A stretch of DNA of 64,000 nucleotides from Salinispora tropica CNB-440 (lineage in GTDB: Bacteria; Actinomycetota; Actinomycetes; Mycobacteriales; Micromonosporaceae): positions 744,001 through 808,000 of the forward strand of contig NC_009380.1 in NCBI RefSeq assembly GCF_000016425.1, in the 5' to 3' direction. A model generated the notes under the pieces. The model did no database searches, was not told where the DNA came from, and worked only from the letters and a program-made list of their open reading frames with translations. A program made the translations under genes and the position numbers. Below, piece by piece: positions 45,023 to 53,219 of the stretch (its first letter is position 1; the number at the start of each line of letters is the position of its first letter).

Positions 45023-45892
45023 TCAGGCCAGACCGCGCCGGGTGGCCGTGGGTGTGCGGTCCCCCCGGATAGTGGCCACCATGTCCAGGACCCGGCGGGT
45101 CGCCTGGACCTGGTGCGCCCGGAACACCCGGGCGCCCAGCCAGGCGGAGATCGCGGTGGCGGCGAGCGTGCCTTCCAGTCGTTCGACGGGCGGTAGATCC
45201 AGGGCCTCGCCGACGAAGTCCTTGTTCGACAGGGCGACCAGCAGCGGCCAGCCGGTACCGGCGAGTTCGTCGAGGCGGCGGGTGAGCTCCAAGGAGTGGT
45301 GGGTGTTCTTACCGAAGTCGTGGGCCGGGTCGATCAGGATGCCGTCGGGTCGTACCCCCAGCGACACGGCCCGCTCGGCGAGGCCGGTTACGGTCGCCAC
45401 CACGTCTGCCAGCACGTCGTCGTAAGCGACCCGGTGCGGCCGGGTACGCGGCGTCAGTCCGCCCGCGTGCGAGCAGACCAACCCGGCACCGGTCTCCGCC
45501 GCGACCTGGGCCAGCGCTGGATCGGTGCCGGACCACGTGTCGTTCAACAGGTCGGCACCGGCGGCCACCGCCGCGACGGCTACCTCGGCACGCCAGGTGT
45601 CGATCGAGATGACCACGTCGGGGAAGGCGGCGCGGACCGCGGCGATGGTGGCCACGGTCCGGCGGATCTCCTCGGCCACGTCTACCTGGGCACCGGGGCC
45701 GGCCTTGACCCCGCCGATGTCGATGATGTCGGCACCCTCGGCAACCGCGCGCTCCACCGCGCGCAGCGCGCTCTCCTGCCCGAAGGTCGCGCCCCGATCG
45801 AAGAACGAGTCCGGGGTGCGGTTGATGATCGCCATGACCCCGAGCTCGCCTGGGCCGAAGGTGCGCCGGCCGAGCCGCAGTGTGTCCGCCAT
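45023..45892 (-). CDS. Dihydropteroate synthase-like protein (FolP2 type)
   Basis: 289 residues. The TIM-barrel pterin-binding family is shown by MAIINRTPDSFFDRG, IIDIGGVKAGPG, SIDTWRAEVA, NDTWSG and LIDPAHDFGKNTHHSLEL. ATG 45892 follows GGGAGGCGGG. It is followed by DivIVA-like, Tag and DUF3117 genes, as around M. tuberculosis folP2 (Rv1207). It is therefore more likely the FolP2 paralogue, whose DHPS activity is doubtful, than the main folate enzyme. The other folate genes are not nearby. Confidence 0.85.
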   Translation of the reverse strand: MADTLRLGRRTFGPGELGVMAIINRTPDSFFDRGATFGQESALRAVERAVAEGADIIDIGGVKAGPGAQVDVAEEIRRTVATIAAVRAAFPDVVISIDTWRAEVAVAAVAAGADLLNDTWSGTDPALAQVAAETGAGLVCSHAGGLTPRTRPHRVAYDDVLADVVATVTGLAERAVSLGVRPDGILIDPAHDFGKNTHHSLELTRRLDELAGTGWPLLVALSNKDFVGEALDLPPVERLEGTLAATAISAWLGARVFRAHQVQATRRVLDMVATIRGDRTPTATRRGLA

Positions 45893-46047
45893 CCCGCCTC
45901 CCGAGAGGGTGTCGCCGGACCTCCCGGCCGTCACGACGCTAGTCGGTGACCATCGAGTCGGTCGGACCGGCGGTCGATTCGTCTGCTCACCGGTTATCCG
46001 GGGTGGTGGGGTCGCCCCGCCCCGGTCGGCGTGCCACGATCTGGTGC

Positions 46048-46692
46048 ATGGGTCAGGTTCTGCTCCTGTTGGTCGTGGCGTTGACCGTCGCGGCGGTGGT
46101 TTTCGGTGTGGCGGTGCTGGTCACCGGTCGGGATCCCGGCCTTGTGCCGGCTGAGCCGGACGGGATGGCGGTGCCCCTGCCCAGCACCCGCCCGCTGCGG
46201 GAGACTGATGTTGGCCAGGTGCGGTTCGACACTGCGTTGCGCGGGTACCGCATGGCTCAGGTCGACCAGGCGATGCGTCGGGCGGCATACGACATTGGCT
46301 ACAAGACGGAGCTGATCGGGGTGTTGGAGGCAGAGGTCACCGCGTTGCGGGAAGGGCGTAGCGCCGACGCTGAGACGCTCCTGCGCGCCCGGGAGCAGGC
46401 GCACTCCGCGGCCGCCGTCGACCCGCCCGATGGCGCAATCCAGCGGTCCGCGCCGAGCACCGGCGAGGCCGCTGGCGAGCCAGCGGACGAGGCCCGCTCC
46501 GGCGACGAGGCCCGGTCAGACTCCGAGGCCCGGTCAGACTCCGAGGCCCGGTCAGACTCCGAGGCCCGCTCCGGCGACGAGGCCCGGTCAGACTCCGAGG
46601 CCCGGTCAGACTCCGAGGCCCGCTCCGGCGACGAGGCCCGGGGCGAGTCGGCGGACGTAGCGGACTCGACAGCCCGGTCGGAGTCGGCGTGA
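46048..46692 (+). CDS. DivIVA-domain membrane protein with hexapeptide repeat tail
   Basis: 214 residues. One N-terminal membrane helix (LLLLVVALTVAAVVFGVAVLV). A DivIVA-like motif follows (VRFDTALRGYRMAQVDQAMRRAAYDI) and a short coiled stretch. The acidic C-terminal tail is made of EARSDS and EARSGD hexapeptides. It corresponds in position to Rv1209 between folP2 and tag in M. tuberculosis; the glucosyl-3-phosphoglycerate synthase gene (gpgS) that lies there is missing here. A role in polar growth or division scaffolding is inferred. It overlaps the next gene (GTGA). Confidence 0.8.
   Translation: MGQVLLLLVVALTVAAVVFGVAVLVTGRDPGLVPAEPDGMAVPLPSTRPLRETDVGQVRFDTALRGYRMAQVDQAMRRAAYDIGYKTELIGVLEAEVTALREGRSADAETLLRAREQAHSAAAVDPPDGAIQRSAPSTGEAAGEPADEARSGDEARSDSEARSDSEARSDSEARSGDEARSDSEARSDSEARSGDEARGESADVADSTARSESA
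46489..46632 (+). repeat. 18-bp tandem repeat array within DivIVA-like gene
   Basis: Eight in-frame 18-bp units in order A-BBB-A-BB-A, where A encodes EARSGD and B (GAGGCCCGGTCAGACTCC) encodes EARSDS. The B units are identical. Such an array can expand or contract by slippage without shifting the frame. Confidence 0.95.
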
Positions 46693-47210
46693 CGGCGGGG
46701 GGCGGCGCCGAGGAGTGGACCACCGCGGACGATGATGACCTGCGCAAGGTGGCGCAGCCAGGGGCCGCCGAGGTTTCCGCCGCGGTGATCGTGGACGCGT
46801 CGGCCGAGCGGGTCTTCGCGGCGCTCGTCTCCTGGGAACGACAGGGAGAATGGATCCCCTTCACCCAGGTCCGGGTGGTCGAGGGGGACGGCGGCGAGGG
46901 CAGCCTGGTCGAGGCGGTCACCGCGGTCGGGCCGGCCACACTCCGCGACGAGATGCGGGTGGTCCGGGTAGACGCACCGTACGAGGTGCGCGTGGTCCAC
47001 TGCGGGAAGCTACTGCGTGGTCCCGGCGTGCTGCGGTGTACCCCGCTGGCCGGAGAGCGGACCCAGGTCGTCTGGCATGAGTGGTTCCATCTGCCGGGCG
47101 GGGCGGCTGGACGGGTCATGTGGCCCTTCCTGTGGCCCGGTTCGAAGGTCGGCCTGACACAGGCCCTCCGGCGATTCGGGCGGCGGGTGGAGCAGGGTCG
47201 CCTGCCCTGA
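46689..47210 (+). CDS. SRPBCC-family (START-like) protein
   Basis: 173 residues. AAVIVDASAERVFAALVSWERQGEWIPF is the characteristic N-terminal helix-grip of polyketide cyclase/SRPBCC proteins, and WHEWFHLPGG the last strands. The fold is a hydrophobic ligand-binding cavity; ligand unknown. It is translationally coupled to the DivIVA-like gene and precedes tag. Confidence 0.8.
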   Translation: MTAGGGAEEWTTADDDDLRKVAQPGAAEVSAAVIVDASAERVFAALVSWERQGEWIPFTQVRVVEGDGGEGSLVEAVTAVGPATLRDEMRVVRVDAPYEVRVVHCGKLLRGPGVLRCTPLAGERTQVVWHEWFHLPGGAAGRVMWPFLWPGSKVGLTQALRRFGRRVEQGRLP

Positions 47211-47273
47211 CCCGCAGGCCCGGCTACGGCCGGTCGTGGCCGGGGCGTCGGTGGAGTGTCGTAGCGTTGACGC

Positions 47274-47867
47274 GTGACTGACCTCGTGACGGGTGCTGAC
47301 CTCGTGATTGGTGCTGACGGGTCATCCCGCTGTGCCTGGGGCGCGGGCACACCCGACTATGCCGTCTACCACGACACCGAGTGGGGTCGCCCGCTGCATG
47401 GCGACGACGCCCTCTATGAGCGGATGACGCTGGAGGCGTTCCAGTCCGGGCTGTCGTGGCTGACCATCCTGCGGAAGCGGGCTGCGTTCCGGGAGGCGTT
47501 CGACGGGTTCCGGATCGAGTCGGTAGCAGCCTTCTCCGGGGCGGATGTGGCCCGGCTCCTCGACGACACCGGCATCGTCCGCAACCGGGCCAAGATCGAG
47601 GCGGCGATCTCCAACGCGCGGGTCGCGCTGGAACTTCCGGTCGGGCTCTCCGCCCTGCTCTGGTCGTTCGCGCCGCCACCCCGGCGCGCCCGGCCGGCCT
47701 CGTTCGCGCAGGTGCCGGCGCTGACGGCGGAGTCCACCACGATGGCGAAGGCGCTGAAGAAGCGGGGCTTCAGGTTCGTCGGCCCGACCACGGCATACGC
47801 GCTGATGCAGGCCACCGGCATGGTCGACGACCATCTCGTCGGCTGCCACGTGGCCGGCTTTCGATGA
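47274..47867 (+). CDS. tag: DNA-3-methyladenine glycosylase I
   Basis: 197 residues, family length. Zn-binding cysteine near the start (RCAWGAGTPDYAVYHDTEWG), MTLEAFQSGLSWLTILRKR, and FVGPTTAYALMQATGMVDDH-LVGCH at the C-terminus, including the histidine and cysteine that complete the zinc site. Excises 3-methyladenine in base-excision repair. Same relative position as tagA (Rv1210) in M. tuberculosis. GTG start 47274. Confidence 0.93.
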   Translation: MTDLVTGADLVIGADGSSRCAWGAGTPDYAVYHDTEWGRPLHGDDALYERMTLEAFQSGLSWLTILRKRAAFREAFDGFRIESVAAFSGADVARLLDDTGIVRNRAKIEAAISNARVALELPVGLSALLWSFAPPPRRARPASFAQVPALTAESTTMAKALKKRGFRFVGPTTAYALMQATGMVDDHLVGCHVAGFR

Positions 47868-47888
47868 CGACGTGATGGGATGGACTGC

Positions 47889-48491
47889 ATGACGACCGAC
47901 ACCGCGGACCGGACGACCCGTACCGACGGCGCGGACACCTGGGCCGTGCTGCTGCCGCCCGGGCGGTACGAGGCCGAGCGGCTTGTCCACCACGACACGC
48001 TCGAGCTGATCGGTGCCGAGGGAAGTCAGCCGCGCCTCGGCGACCAGGTGGCGGTGCTCGCCGACGCGCCGTCGAGGCTGGTCGCGCTGGGTCGGGTCAC
48101 CGACGTCGGCGACCTGTGTCCGGAGGAACCGCCCGCGGAGCGGGTCGAGCCACGGCTGGTGATCACGTACACCCGACGGTCTTTCGACACCCCGGTGTCG
48201 GCCGATGCCCTGACGGTCGAGGGGCCGGTCACCCCGCTGGACCCGACGGCGTTCCAGGCGCTGGCCGACCAGCTCGGCCCGCCCCCGCCACGGCAGTCCT
48301 GGATGGTCAGTCTCAACCTGCCGATCGAGGCCGTGTCACCGGCGGAGGCGGTCCGGGAGTTCTGGGCCTACGTGCAGGAGCTGGGCCCCCGCGAGCTACC
48401 CGCATTCGTCTGGCCGTCCGGTAACGAGCTGGCCATGCAGGCGTTCGTCCTCGGCGAGGAGGCCAACCAGGATCCGGAGGAGGACGACTGA
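47889..48491 (+). CDS. Conserved actinobacterial protein of unknown function
   Basis: 200 residues, acidic (ends DPEEDD), no signal peptide or membrane segment. A first part with PPGRYEAERLVHHDTLELIG and LGRVTDVGDL looks like a beta-rich domain. A second part has SWMVSLNLPIEAVSPAEAVREFWAYVQELGP. I do not recognise a family. It follows tag by 21 bp and may be co-transcribed with it. ATG 47889 is preferred; ATG 47880 also possible. Confidence 0.7.
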   Translation: MTTDTADRTTRTDGADTWAVLLPPGRYEAERLVHHDTLELIGAEGSQPRLGDQVAVLADAPSRLVALGRVTDVGDLCPEEPPAERVEPRLVITYTRRSFDTPVSADALTVEGPVTPLDPTAFQALADQLGPPPPRQSWMVSLNLPIEAVSPAEAVREFWAYVQELGPRELPAFVWPSGNELAMQAFVLGEEANQDPEEDD

Positions 48492-48514
48492 CCGGGGGGC
48501 ACTCCGCCCCCCGG
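48492..48514. terminator. Bidirectional hairpin terminator
   Basis: CCGGGGGG and CCCCCCGG with a 7-nt loop between convergent genes (stop 48491 and stop 48522). Confidence 0.75.
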
Positions 48515-48521
48515 CGCGTCG

Positions 48522-49313
48522 TCAGCGACCCTCGAAGACCGGCTTCTCCTTGGCGACGAAGGCCATGGTGGCTGACCGGTGGTCGGTGGTGGCACCGCAG
48601 ATCGACTGGGCCTGCGCCTCGGCGGCCAGGGCGTCGGCGAGGGTGCCGGCGTCCGCGATGGAGAGCTGCCGTTTGATCGCCCCGTACGCGATGGTCGGGC
48701 CAGCCGCCAACCGGGCGGCCAACTCCTGCGCGGCCGGCAGCACCTCCTCGTCGGTCGCGACCAGCCGGTTGAGCAGTCCGAGCTGGTGGGCTTCCGCCGC
48801 CCGTACCGGCTCGGCGAGCATCAGCAGCTCGACGGCCTTGGCGTGGCCGACGAGCCGGGGCAGCGTCCAGGAGGCGCCGGTGTCAGCCGCGAGCCCGACC
48901 TTGGCGAACGCCATGAGAAAGCTGGTGGAGGGCCCGCCGACGCGGATGTCGGCGAGGAAGGCCAGCGACGCGCCCGCCCCGGCGGCCATGCCACCCACGG
49001 CGGCGACGACAGGTTTGGGGAGGCCCGCCAGCCGGGCGGCGATCGGGTTGTAGTGCGTTCCCACGGTGTCCAGTGGATTACCCTCGCTGGACTCGAGCGT
49101 CCGTACGTGCTCACGCAGGTCCTGACCGGCGCTGAACGAACCCCCCGACCCGGCCAGCACCACCGCTCGGCAGCTCCGGTCGTTCTCCAACTCGGTCAGG
49201 GCGTCCCGGAACGCCTCCTTCAGTGCCGCGTCGAGCGCGTTCATGGCCGTGGGCCGGTTCAGGGTGAGGGTGACGACGGCGTCGGTGTGGTCGATGAGGA
49301 GTGGCTCGGTCAC
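48522..49313 (-). CDS. Enoyl-CoA hydratase/isomerase family protein
   Basis: 263 residues. Crotonase fold with oxyanion-hole stretches SGGSFSAGQDL and AAVGGMAAGAGASLAFLADIRV, and VGLAADTGASWTLPRLVGHAKAVELLM downstream, as in PaaG-type isomerases. GTG 49313 lies 4 bp after the PaaX stop and is preceded by AAGGG. Pairing with PaaX suggests a fatty-acid or aromatic acyl-CoA degradation role, but no other paa gene is present. The catalytic acid is not certain. Confidence 0.88.
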   Translation of the reverse strand: MTEPLLIDHTDAVVTLTLNRPTAMNALDAALKEAFRDALTELENDRSCRAVVLAGSGGSFSAGQDLREHVRTLESSEGNPLDTVGTHYNPIAARLAGLPKPVVAAVGGMAAGAGASLAFLADIRVGGPSTSFLMAFAKVGLAADTGASWTLPRLVGHAKAVELLMLAEPVRAAEAHQLGLLNRLVATDEEVLPAAQELAARLAAGPTIAYGAIKRQLSIADAGTLADALAAEAQAQSICGATTDHRSATMAFVAKEKPVFEGR

Positions 49314-49317
49314 GGTG

Positions 49318-50136
49318 TCAATGACCCTTCTGTCCAATGATGCGGTAACCGGCGTCGAGACAGGCCTCGACGTAGCGGTCGGCGGCCGGCCGCAGCCGGG
49401 CCGCGTGGCGGTCGAAGAAGCTGCCCGCGGCGGTGCCCGGCCAGCGCTCGGGTAGCAGCGCCGGCGGCAGCTGCGGGTCCCGGAACAGGAAGGTACGCCA
49501 GGCGTGTACGAGCCGGAATCGGGCGGCGTACGCCTCTTCGTCGGGACTGCGTACGGTGACCCCGGCAAGCAGCGCCCGCTGCTCGGCGACGAATTGTTCG
49601 TATGCCTGGCCGATCTCGGCCAGGTCCCAGGCGCGGCGGACGACGCCCATCGCTCCCGGCGTGCCGGCCGCGTGCGCCGCGGTGAACCGCTCGTAGCGCA
49701 CCCCCGCTTCGTCGAGGAGCAGGTCAACGTCCTCGCCCGGTCGGGTGGCCACCCACGTGCACTCGTCGAGCATGCCGTAGCCGAGGAAGCTCAGGTTCGC
49801 GGCGAGGCGCTGCCGTTCCCGGCGGGCGGCCGGTGCCGCCACGACGAGCAGGTCGAAGCGCCCGTCCCAGCCGGTTTTGCCGGTGCGGTAGATCCGCGTG
49901 GCCGCCTCGTCCAACCGGCGTGCGGCTTTCGGGGTGATCGAGTAACCGGGTCCGGTGGCCATCCGGAGGGGTTCGAGCCAGCCCTGGCGCACCATCCGGG
50001 AGACCGCCGTCCGTACTGCTGGCGGTGCGATGCCCAGTGGTGCCAGCAGCTTGACCAGGGCAGCGACCTGCGCCCGGCCACCTCGGGGCCGGAGGTGGTC
50101 ACCGTACAGGTCGAAGAGTGCCGACCGTGCCTGCAT
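49318..50136 (-). CDS. PaaX-family transcriptional regulator
   Basis: 272 residues. N-terminal PaaX winged helix (RSALFDLYGDHLRP; IAPPAVRTAVSRMVRQGWLE), a middle PaaX domain with WDGRFDLLVVA, and C-terminal WRTFLFRDPQLPPALLPERWPG, which is diagnostic. PaaX proteins repress phenylacetyl-CoA catabolism in some bacteria; in actinobacteria many control other acyl-CoA genes. It heads an operon with the enoyl-CoA hydratase gene. Confidence 0.92.
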   Translation of the reverse strand: MQARSALFDLYGDHLRPRGGRAQVAALVKLLAPLGIAPPAVRTAVSRMVRQGWLEPLRMATGPGYSITPKAARRLDEAATRIYRTGKTGWDGRFDLLVVAAPAARRERQRLAANLSFLGYGMLDECTWVATRPGEDVDLLLDEAGVRYERFTAAHAAGTPGAMGVVRRAWDLAEIGQAYEQFVAEQRALLAGVTVRSPDEEAYAARFRLVHAWRTFLFRDPQLPPALLPERWPGTAAGSFFDRHAARLRPAADRYVEACLDAGYRIIGQKGH

Positions 50137-50326
50137 GACCGCACATTGTGACAGGCCTTCTCGGGATAAGCTAGGTTCTGTTACATCAATACTGCCTCGG
50201 TTTGGGTCCGGCGGTGTTCATCAGGGAAAATCGTTGGTCGACACCCCGGTGAAGGTTGCGGGTGGTCGTGGCGAAGTGGCTGTGGGGCAACCCACCGACC
50301 CTGGTTCAGGTCTGAGGGGAGACAAC

Positions 50327-50494
50327 ATGGCGGCGATGAAGCCGCGGACGGGCGACGGTCCGCTGGAAGTCACCAAGGAGGGCCGGGGCATCGTCATGCG
50401 AGTCCCGCTGGAGGGCGGTGGCCGGCTCGTCGTCGAGATGACTCCGGACGAGGCCAACGCGCTCGGTGACGCGCTGAGGGCGGCTGCCGGCTGA
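50327..50494 (+). CDS. DUF3117 small protein
   Basis: 55 residues: KPRTGDGPLEVTKEGRGIV and LVVEMTPDEANALGDAL. Corresponds to Rv1211 next to tag in mycobacteria; conserved across actinobacteria, function unknown. GAGGGGAGACAAC precedes ATG 50327. Followed by a hairpin. Confidence 0.9.
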   Translation: MAAMKPRTGDGPLEVTKEGRGIVMRVPLEGGGRLVVEMTPDEANALGDALRAAAG

Positions 50495-50498
50495 GTAC

Positions 50499-50527
50499 GG
50501 ACCGTCCGCGCCTTGCGTGGACGGTCC
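50499..50527 (+). terminator. Hairpin after DUF3117 gene
   Basis: GGACCGTCC and GGACGGTCC around an 11-nt loop, 5 bp after the stop. A second hairpin (CCACCGGCG / CGCCGGTGG, 50542-50565) follows. No gene is seen in 50495-50734. Confidence 0.7.
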
Positions 50528-50734
50528 AACCGCCTCCTGATCCACCGGCGTTCGCTCGCCGGTGGCCGTAGGCGTGCTGAAGCGGGACAGCGCGGCGGTG
50601 GCCGCCTGGGACTCGGGGCGGCCACCGCCGGTCGTCAACCGACCCGTCGTGGCGCCCCCGGCAGCCGCTTTGCGGAATTTTCCCTGTCCTGCGGAGGTCA
50701 CTCCGCAGGCTTCTCCTGGAAGGTACGGCGTCGC

Positions 50735-52201
50735 GTGCTCGCCATCCGTCTACTCGCCGAGCCTGAGCGGCTCGATGTCCTGGCCCTGCCCGTCCGACCT
50801 GCCGCCGAGGCGGAACCGTCGGCTCAGCCGGTGCCCGTCGCGGCGGTACTGCCGGACGGTGTCGCCGACGAACTCGCTGCGCTGGTGCCGGTCGCACAAC
50901 TGGGTGGTGATGCCGGCCAGACCTGGACCCAGGTCCGACCCGGACGGGTGCCGGCCCGGCTGCTTCCGTTCGGCATCGGGGCCGGTGACGAGGCGGCCTG
51001 GCGGAGGGCCGGGGCCGCCCTCGCCCGAACGGCGGCCGGTACGGAGCACGTCACGCTCCTGCTACCGGCGACTGCCACCCCGGCGGCTGTACGGGGGCTG
51101 GTGGAAGGGCTGCTGCTGGCGTCGTACCGGTTCCGGCTCGGCGCCGACCGGGCCGCACCCGCTCTTTCCGCGGTTGACCTGGTGGCGCAGGATCCGGCGG
51201 ACTACGTCGACGTCGTCGCAAGCGCCCGCACCACCGCGGAGATGACCCGACTCGCCCGCGACCTGGTGAACATGCCCTCGTCGGTGAAGAACCCGGAATG
51301 GTTCGCCGGGCAGGTGGCCGACGCCGCGGCCGGTGTCCCCGACCTGCACCTGCGGGTCCGGGAACCGGATGAGCTGGCCGCCGCGGGCTTTGGCGGGATC
51401 ATCGCGGTGGGCGCCGGCTCCGCCAACGGTCCCCGTCTGGTTGAGCTGGACTGGCGACCGGCCGGGGCGCGGATGCACGTCGTGCTGGTCGGCAAGGGGA
51501 TCACCTTTGACACCGGGGGAATCTCGATCAAGCCCCGGGCCGGCATGAAGCTCATGCGTAAGGACATGGGCGGTGCGGCGGCGGTGGTGGCAGCCACGTT
51601 GGGGGCGGCCATGCTGCGGTTGCCGGTCCGGGTCACCACCCTCGCCCCACTCGCCGAGAACATGGTCAGCGGCGCCGCGTTCCGGCCGGGCGACGTCATC
51701 CGTCACTACGGCGGCGCGACCAGTGAAACCACCAACTCCGATGCCGAGGGCCGGCTGGTCCTCGCCGATGCGCTCGCCTACGCCGTACGGGAACACCAGC
51801 CCGACCTGCTCGTCGATCTGGCCACGCTGACCGGTGCGAACGCGGTGGCGCTGGGCAAGCGGACCGCCGCCCTGTACAGCGAGGACGACCGCCTCGCCGG
51901 GGACCTGTTGGCGGCGGTCGACGCGGCCGGTGAAGCGGCGTGGCGGATGCCGCTCCCGACCGACTACGTCGACTACCTGAGCAGCGATCTCGCCGATCTG
52001 TACAGCGCGCCTGACCAGGGAGCCGGGTCGGTGGTGGCGGCACTGTACCTGCGCGAGTTCCTCGGCGAGCTGCGGGACCGATGGGTGCATGTCGACATGT
52101 CGGCGCCGTCCTGGACGGAAGGGGGGGACGCGGAGTTGACCCCGGGCGCCACCGGCTGGGGAGTCCGTTCGCTCCTGCGCTGGCTGGACACGCTCGGCTG
52201 A
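50735..52201 (+). CDS. pepA: Leucyl aminopeptidase (M17)
   Basis: 488 residues. C-terminal catalytic domain with the metal-binding and active-site segments VGKGITFDTGGISIKP, MRKDMGGAAAV, and NSDAEGRLVLADAL, the M17 signature (usually NTDAEGRL). The N-terminal domain is the variable macro-like part. GTG 50735 was chosen at the start of conserved sequence; GGAAGG lies 15 nt upstream. Cytoplasmic hexameric two-metal aminopeptidase. Confidence 0.92.
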   Translation: MLAIRLLAEPERLDVLALPVRPAAEAEPSAQPVPVAAVLPDGVADELAALVPVAQLGGDAGQTWTQVRPGRVPARLLPFGIGAGDEAAWRRAGAALARTAAGTEHVTLLLPATATPAAVRGLVEGLLLASYRFRLGADRAAPALSAVDLVAQDPADYVDVVASARTTAEMTRLARDLVNMPSSVKNPEWFAGQVADAAAGVPDLHLRVREPDELAAAGFGGIIAVGAGSANGPRLVELDWRPAGARMHVVLVGKGITFDTGGISIKPRAGMKLMRKDMGGAAAVVAATLGAAMLRLPVRVTTLAPLAENMVSGAAFRPGDVIRHYGGATSETTNSDAEGRLVLADALAYAVREHQPDLLVDLATLTGANAVALGKRTAALYSEDDRLAGDLLAAVDAAGEAAWRMPLPTDYVDYLSSDLADLYSAPDQGAGSVVAALYLREFLGELRDRWVHVDMSAPSWTEGGDAELTPGATGWGVRSLLRWLDTLG

Positions 52202-52255
52202 CCCGGGTCGATCCGCTCCGGGTCGGTGTGGCGACCTGCCCGCCCTGCTGGAGTT

Positions 52256-52289
52256 CCGGTGGTCCGCCGGAGCTCCGGCGGACCACCGG
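52256..52289. terminator. Perfect palindromic bidirectional terminator
   Basis: Two 15-nt arms (CCGGTGGTCCGCCGG and its complement) with an AGCT centre form an uninterrupted 34-bp palindrome between convergent pepA and the O-methyltransferase gene. Confidence 0.85.
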
Positions 52290-52300
52290 CGTCCGGTCGC

Positions 52301-52888
52301 CTAGCAGCGCACCGCGGTGAGTAGTCCGTGGCCGACCGGGAGTAGGGCGGGAATCCAGTACTCGGACTCCCGGATTGCCTTGATCGTCTCCCGGGTGGTC
52401 ACCGTCTCCACGTCCCGGGCGGCGGGGTCGGCTATCCGGCCGTCGGCCAGGACGCCGTTGAGGGCGAGCACTCCACCCGGTCGGAGTAGCCGGTGGGCGG
52501 CCTCCACGCAGGAGGCCAAGCCAGTTGCCTCGGTGTCGACGAACACCAGGTCGTATGCACCGTCGGCGAGGCGTGGCAGGACGTCCAGCGCCCGACCGGT
52601 AATGATCCGGCTTCGGCCGGAGGGGAAGCCGGCCTCGGTGAAGACCCGGCGGGCGATGCGCTGATGCTCGATCTCACCGTCGATCGTGGTCAGCACTCCG
52701 TCGGGGCGCATGCCGCGCAGCAGCCAGACACCGCTGACACCGGTGCCGGTGCCGATCTCTACCACCGCGCGTGCGTTGCCCGCGGCGGCCAGCAGCCGCA
52801 GGGCCGCACCCGCACCGGGGGTCACCGCCTCGAGGCCGACCTCGTGGGCGAGCGTGCGGGCGGTGCGCAGTACGAGATCCTCGGTCAC
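52301..52888 (-). CDS. O-methyltransferase (Rv1220c-like)
   Basis: 195 residues from GTG 52888. SAM-binding motif AVVEIGTGTGVSGVWLLRGM, then LTTIDGEIEH and YDLVFVDTEA as in class I small-molecule O-methyltransferases. Closest in pattern to Rv1220c, which in M. tuberculosis precedes sigE-rseA-htrA-tatB. Reading continues in frame upstream (NSGSSAQALQLAESY) without a good start codon, so the true N-terminus may be longer with a rare start. Substrate unknown. Confidence 0.88.
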   Translation of the reverse strand: MTEDLVLRTARTLAHEVGLEAVTPGAGAALRLLAAAGNARAVVEIGTGTGVSGVWLLRGMRPDGVLTTIDGEIEHQRIARRVFTEAGFPSGRSRIITGRALDVLPRLADGAYDLVFVDTEATGLASCVEAAHRLLRPGGVLALNGVLADGRIADPAARDVETVTTRETIKAIRESEYWIPALLPVGHGLLTAVRC

Positions 52889-53219
52889 GTATGACTCGGC
52901 GAGCTGTAGAGCCTGGGCTGAAGAGCCGGAATTGGCGACCGTGGCGATGGGGCACCTCCGGACGGCGTTCGGGTCGGAGCGGGTTCCGGGTGCTGCGGCA
53001 GCACGATCGGAACACGCCCTTCAGGGGTGAGTGGGGCACTGTGAGCCTAGAGGCGATGTGCACGGGGCGCAGCCGGGCGTCCCAGCATCGACGATCACAG
53101 TCGGCAGGCGTGACTCCACCCGCGGCTTCCGTGCAATCCTGGAGGCGGTGTTCGTTCGAGCGTGACTGGTCGAGCGTGGTTGGCGCGGATGGGGCCTGGG
53201 ACGAGTGGGAGGCAGCGAC
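52889..53219. other. Gene-free gap where sigE-rseA would be expected
   Basis: 331 bp between the O-methyltransferase and htrA. No sigma factor or anti-sigma factor reading frame or remnant is recognisable. It must hold the divergent promoters. GGGAGG lies 7 nt before the htrA start. Confidence 0.6.
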
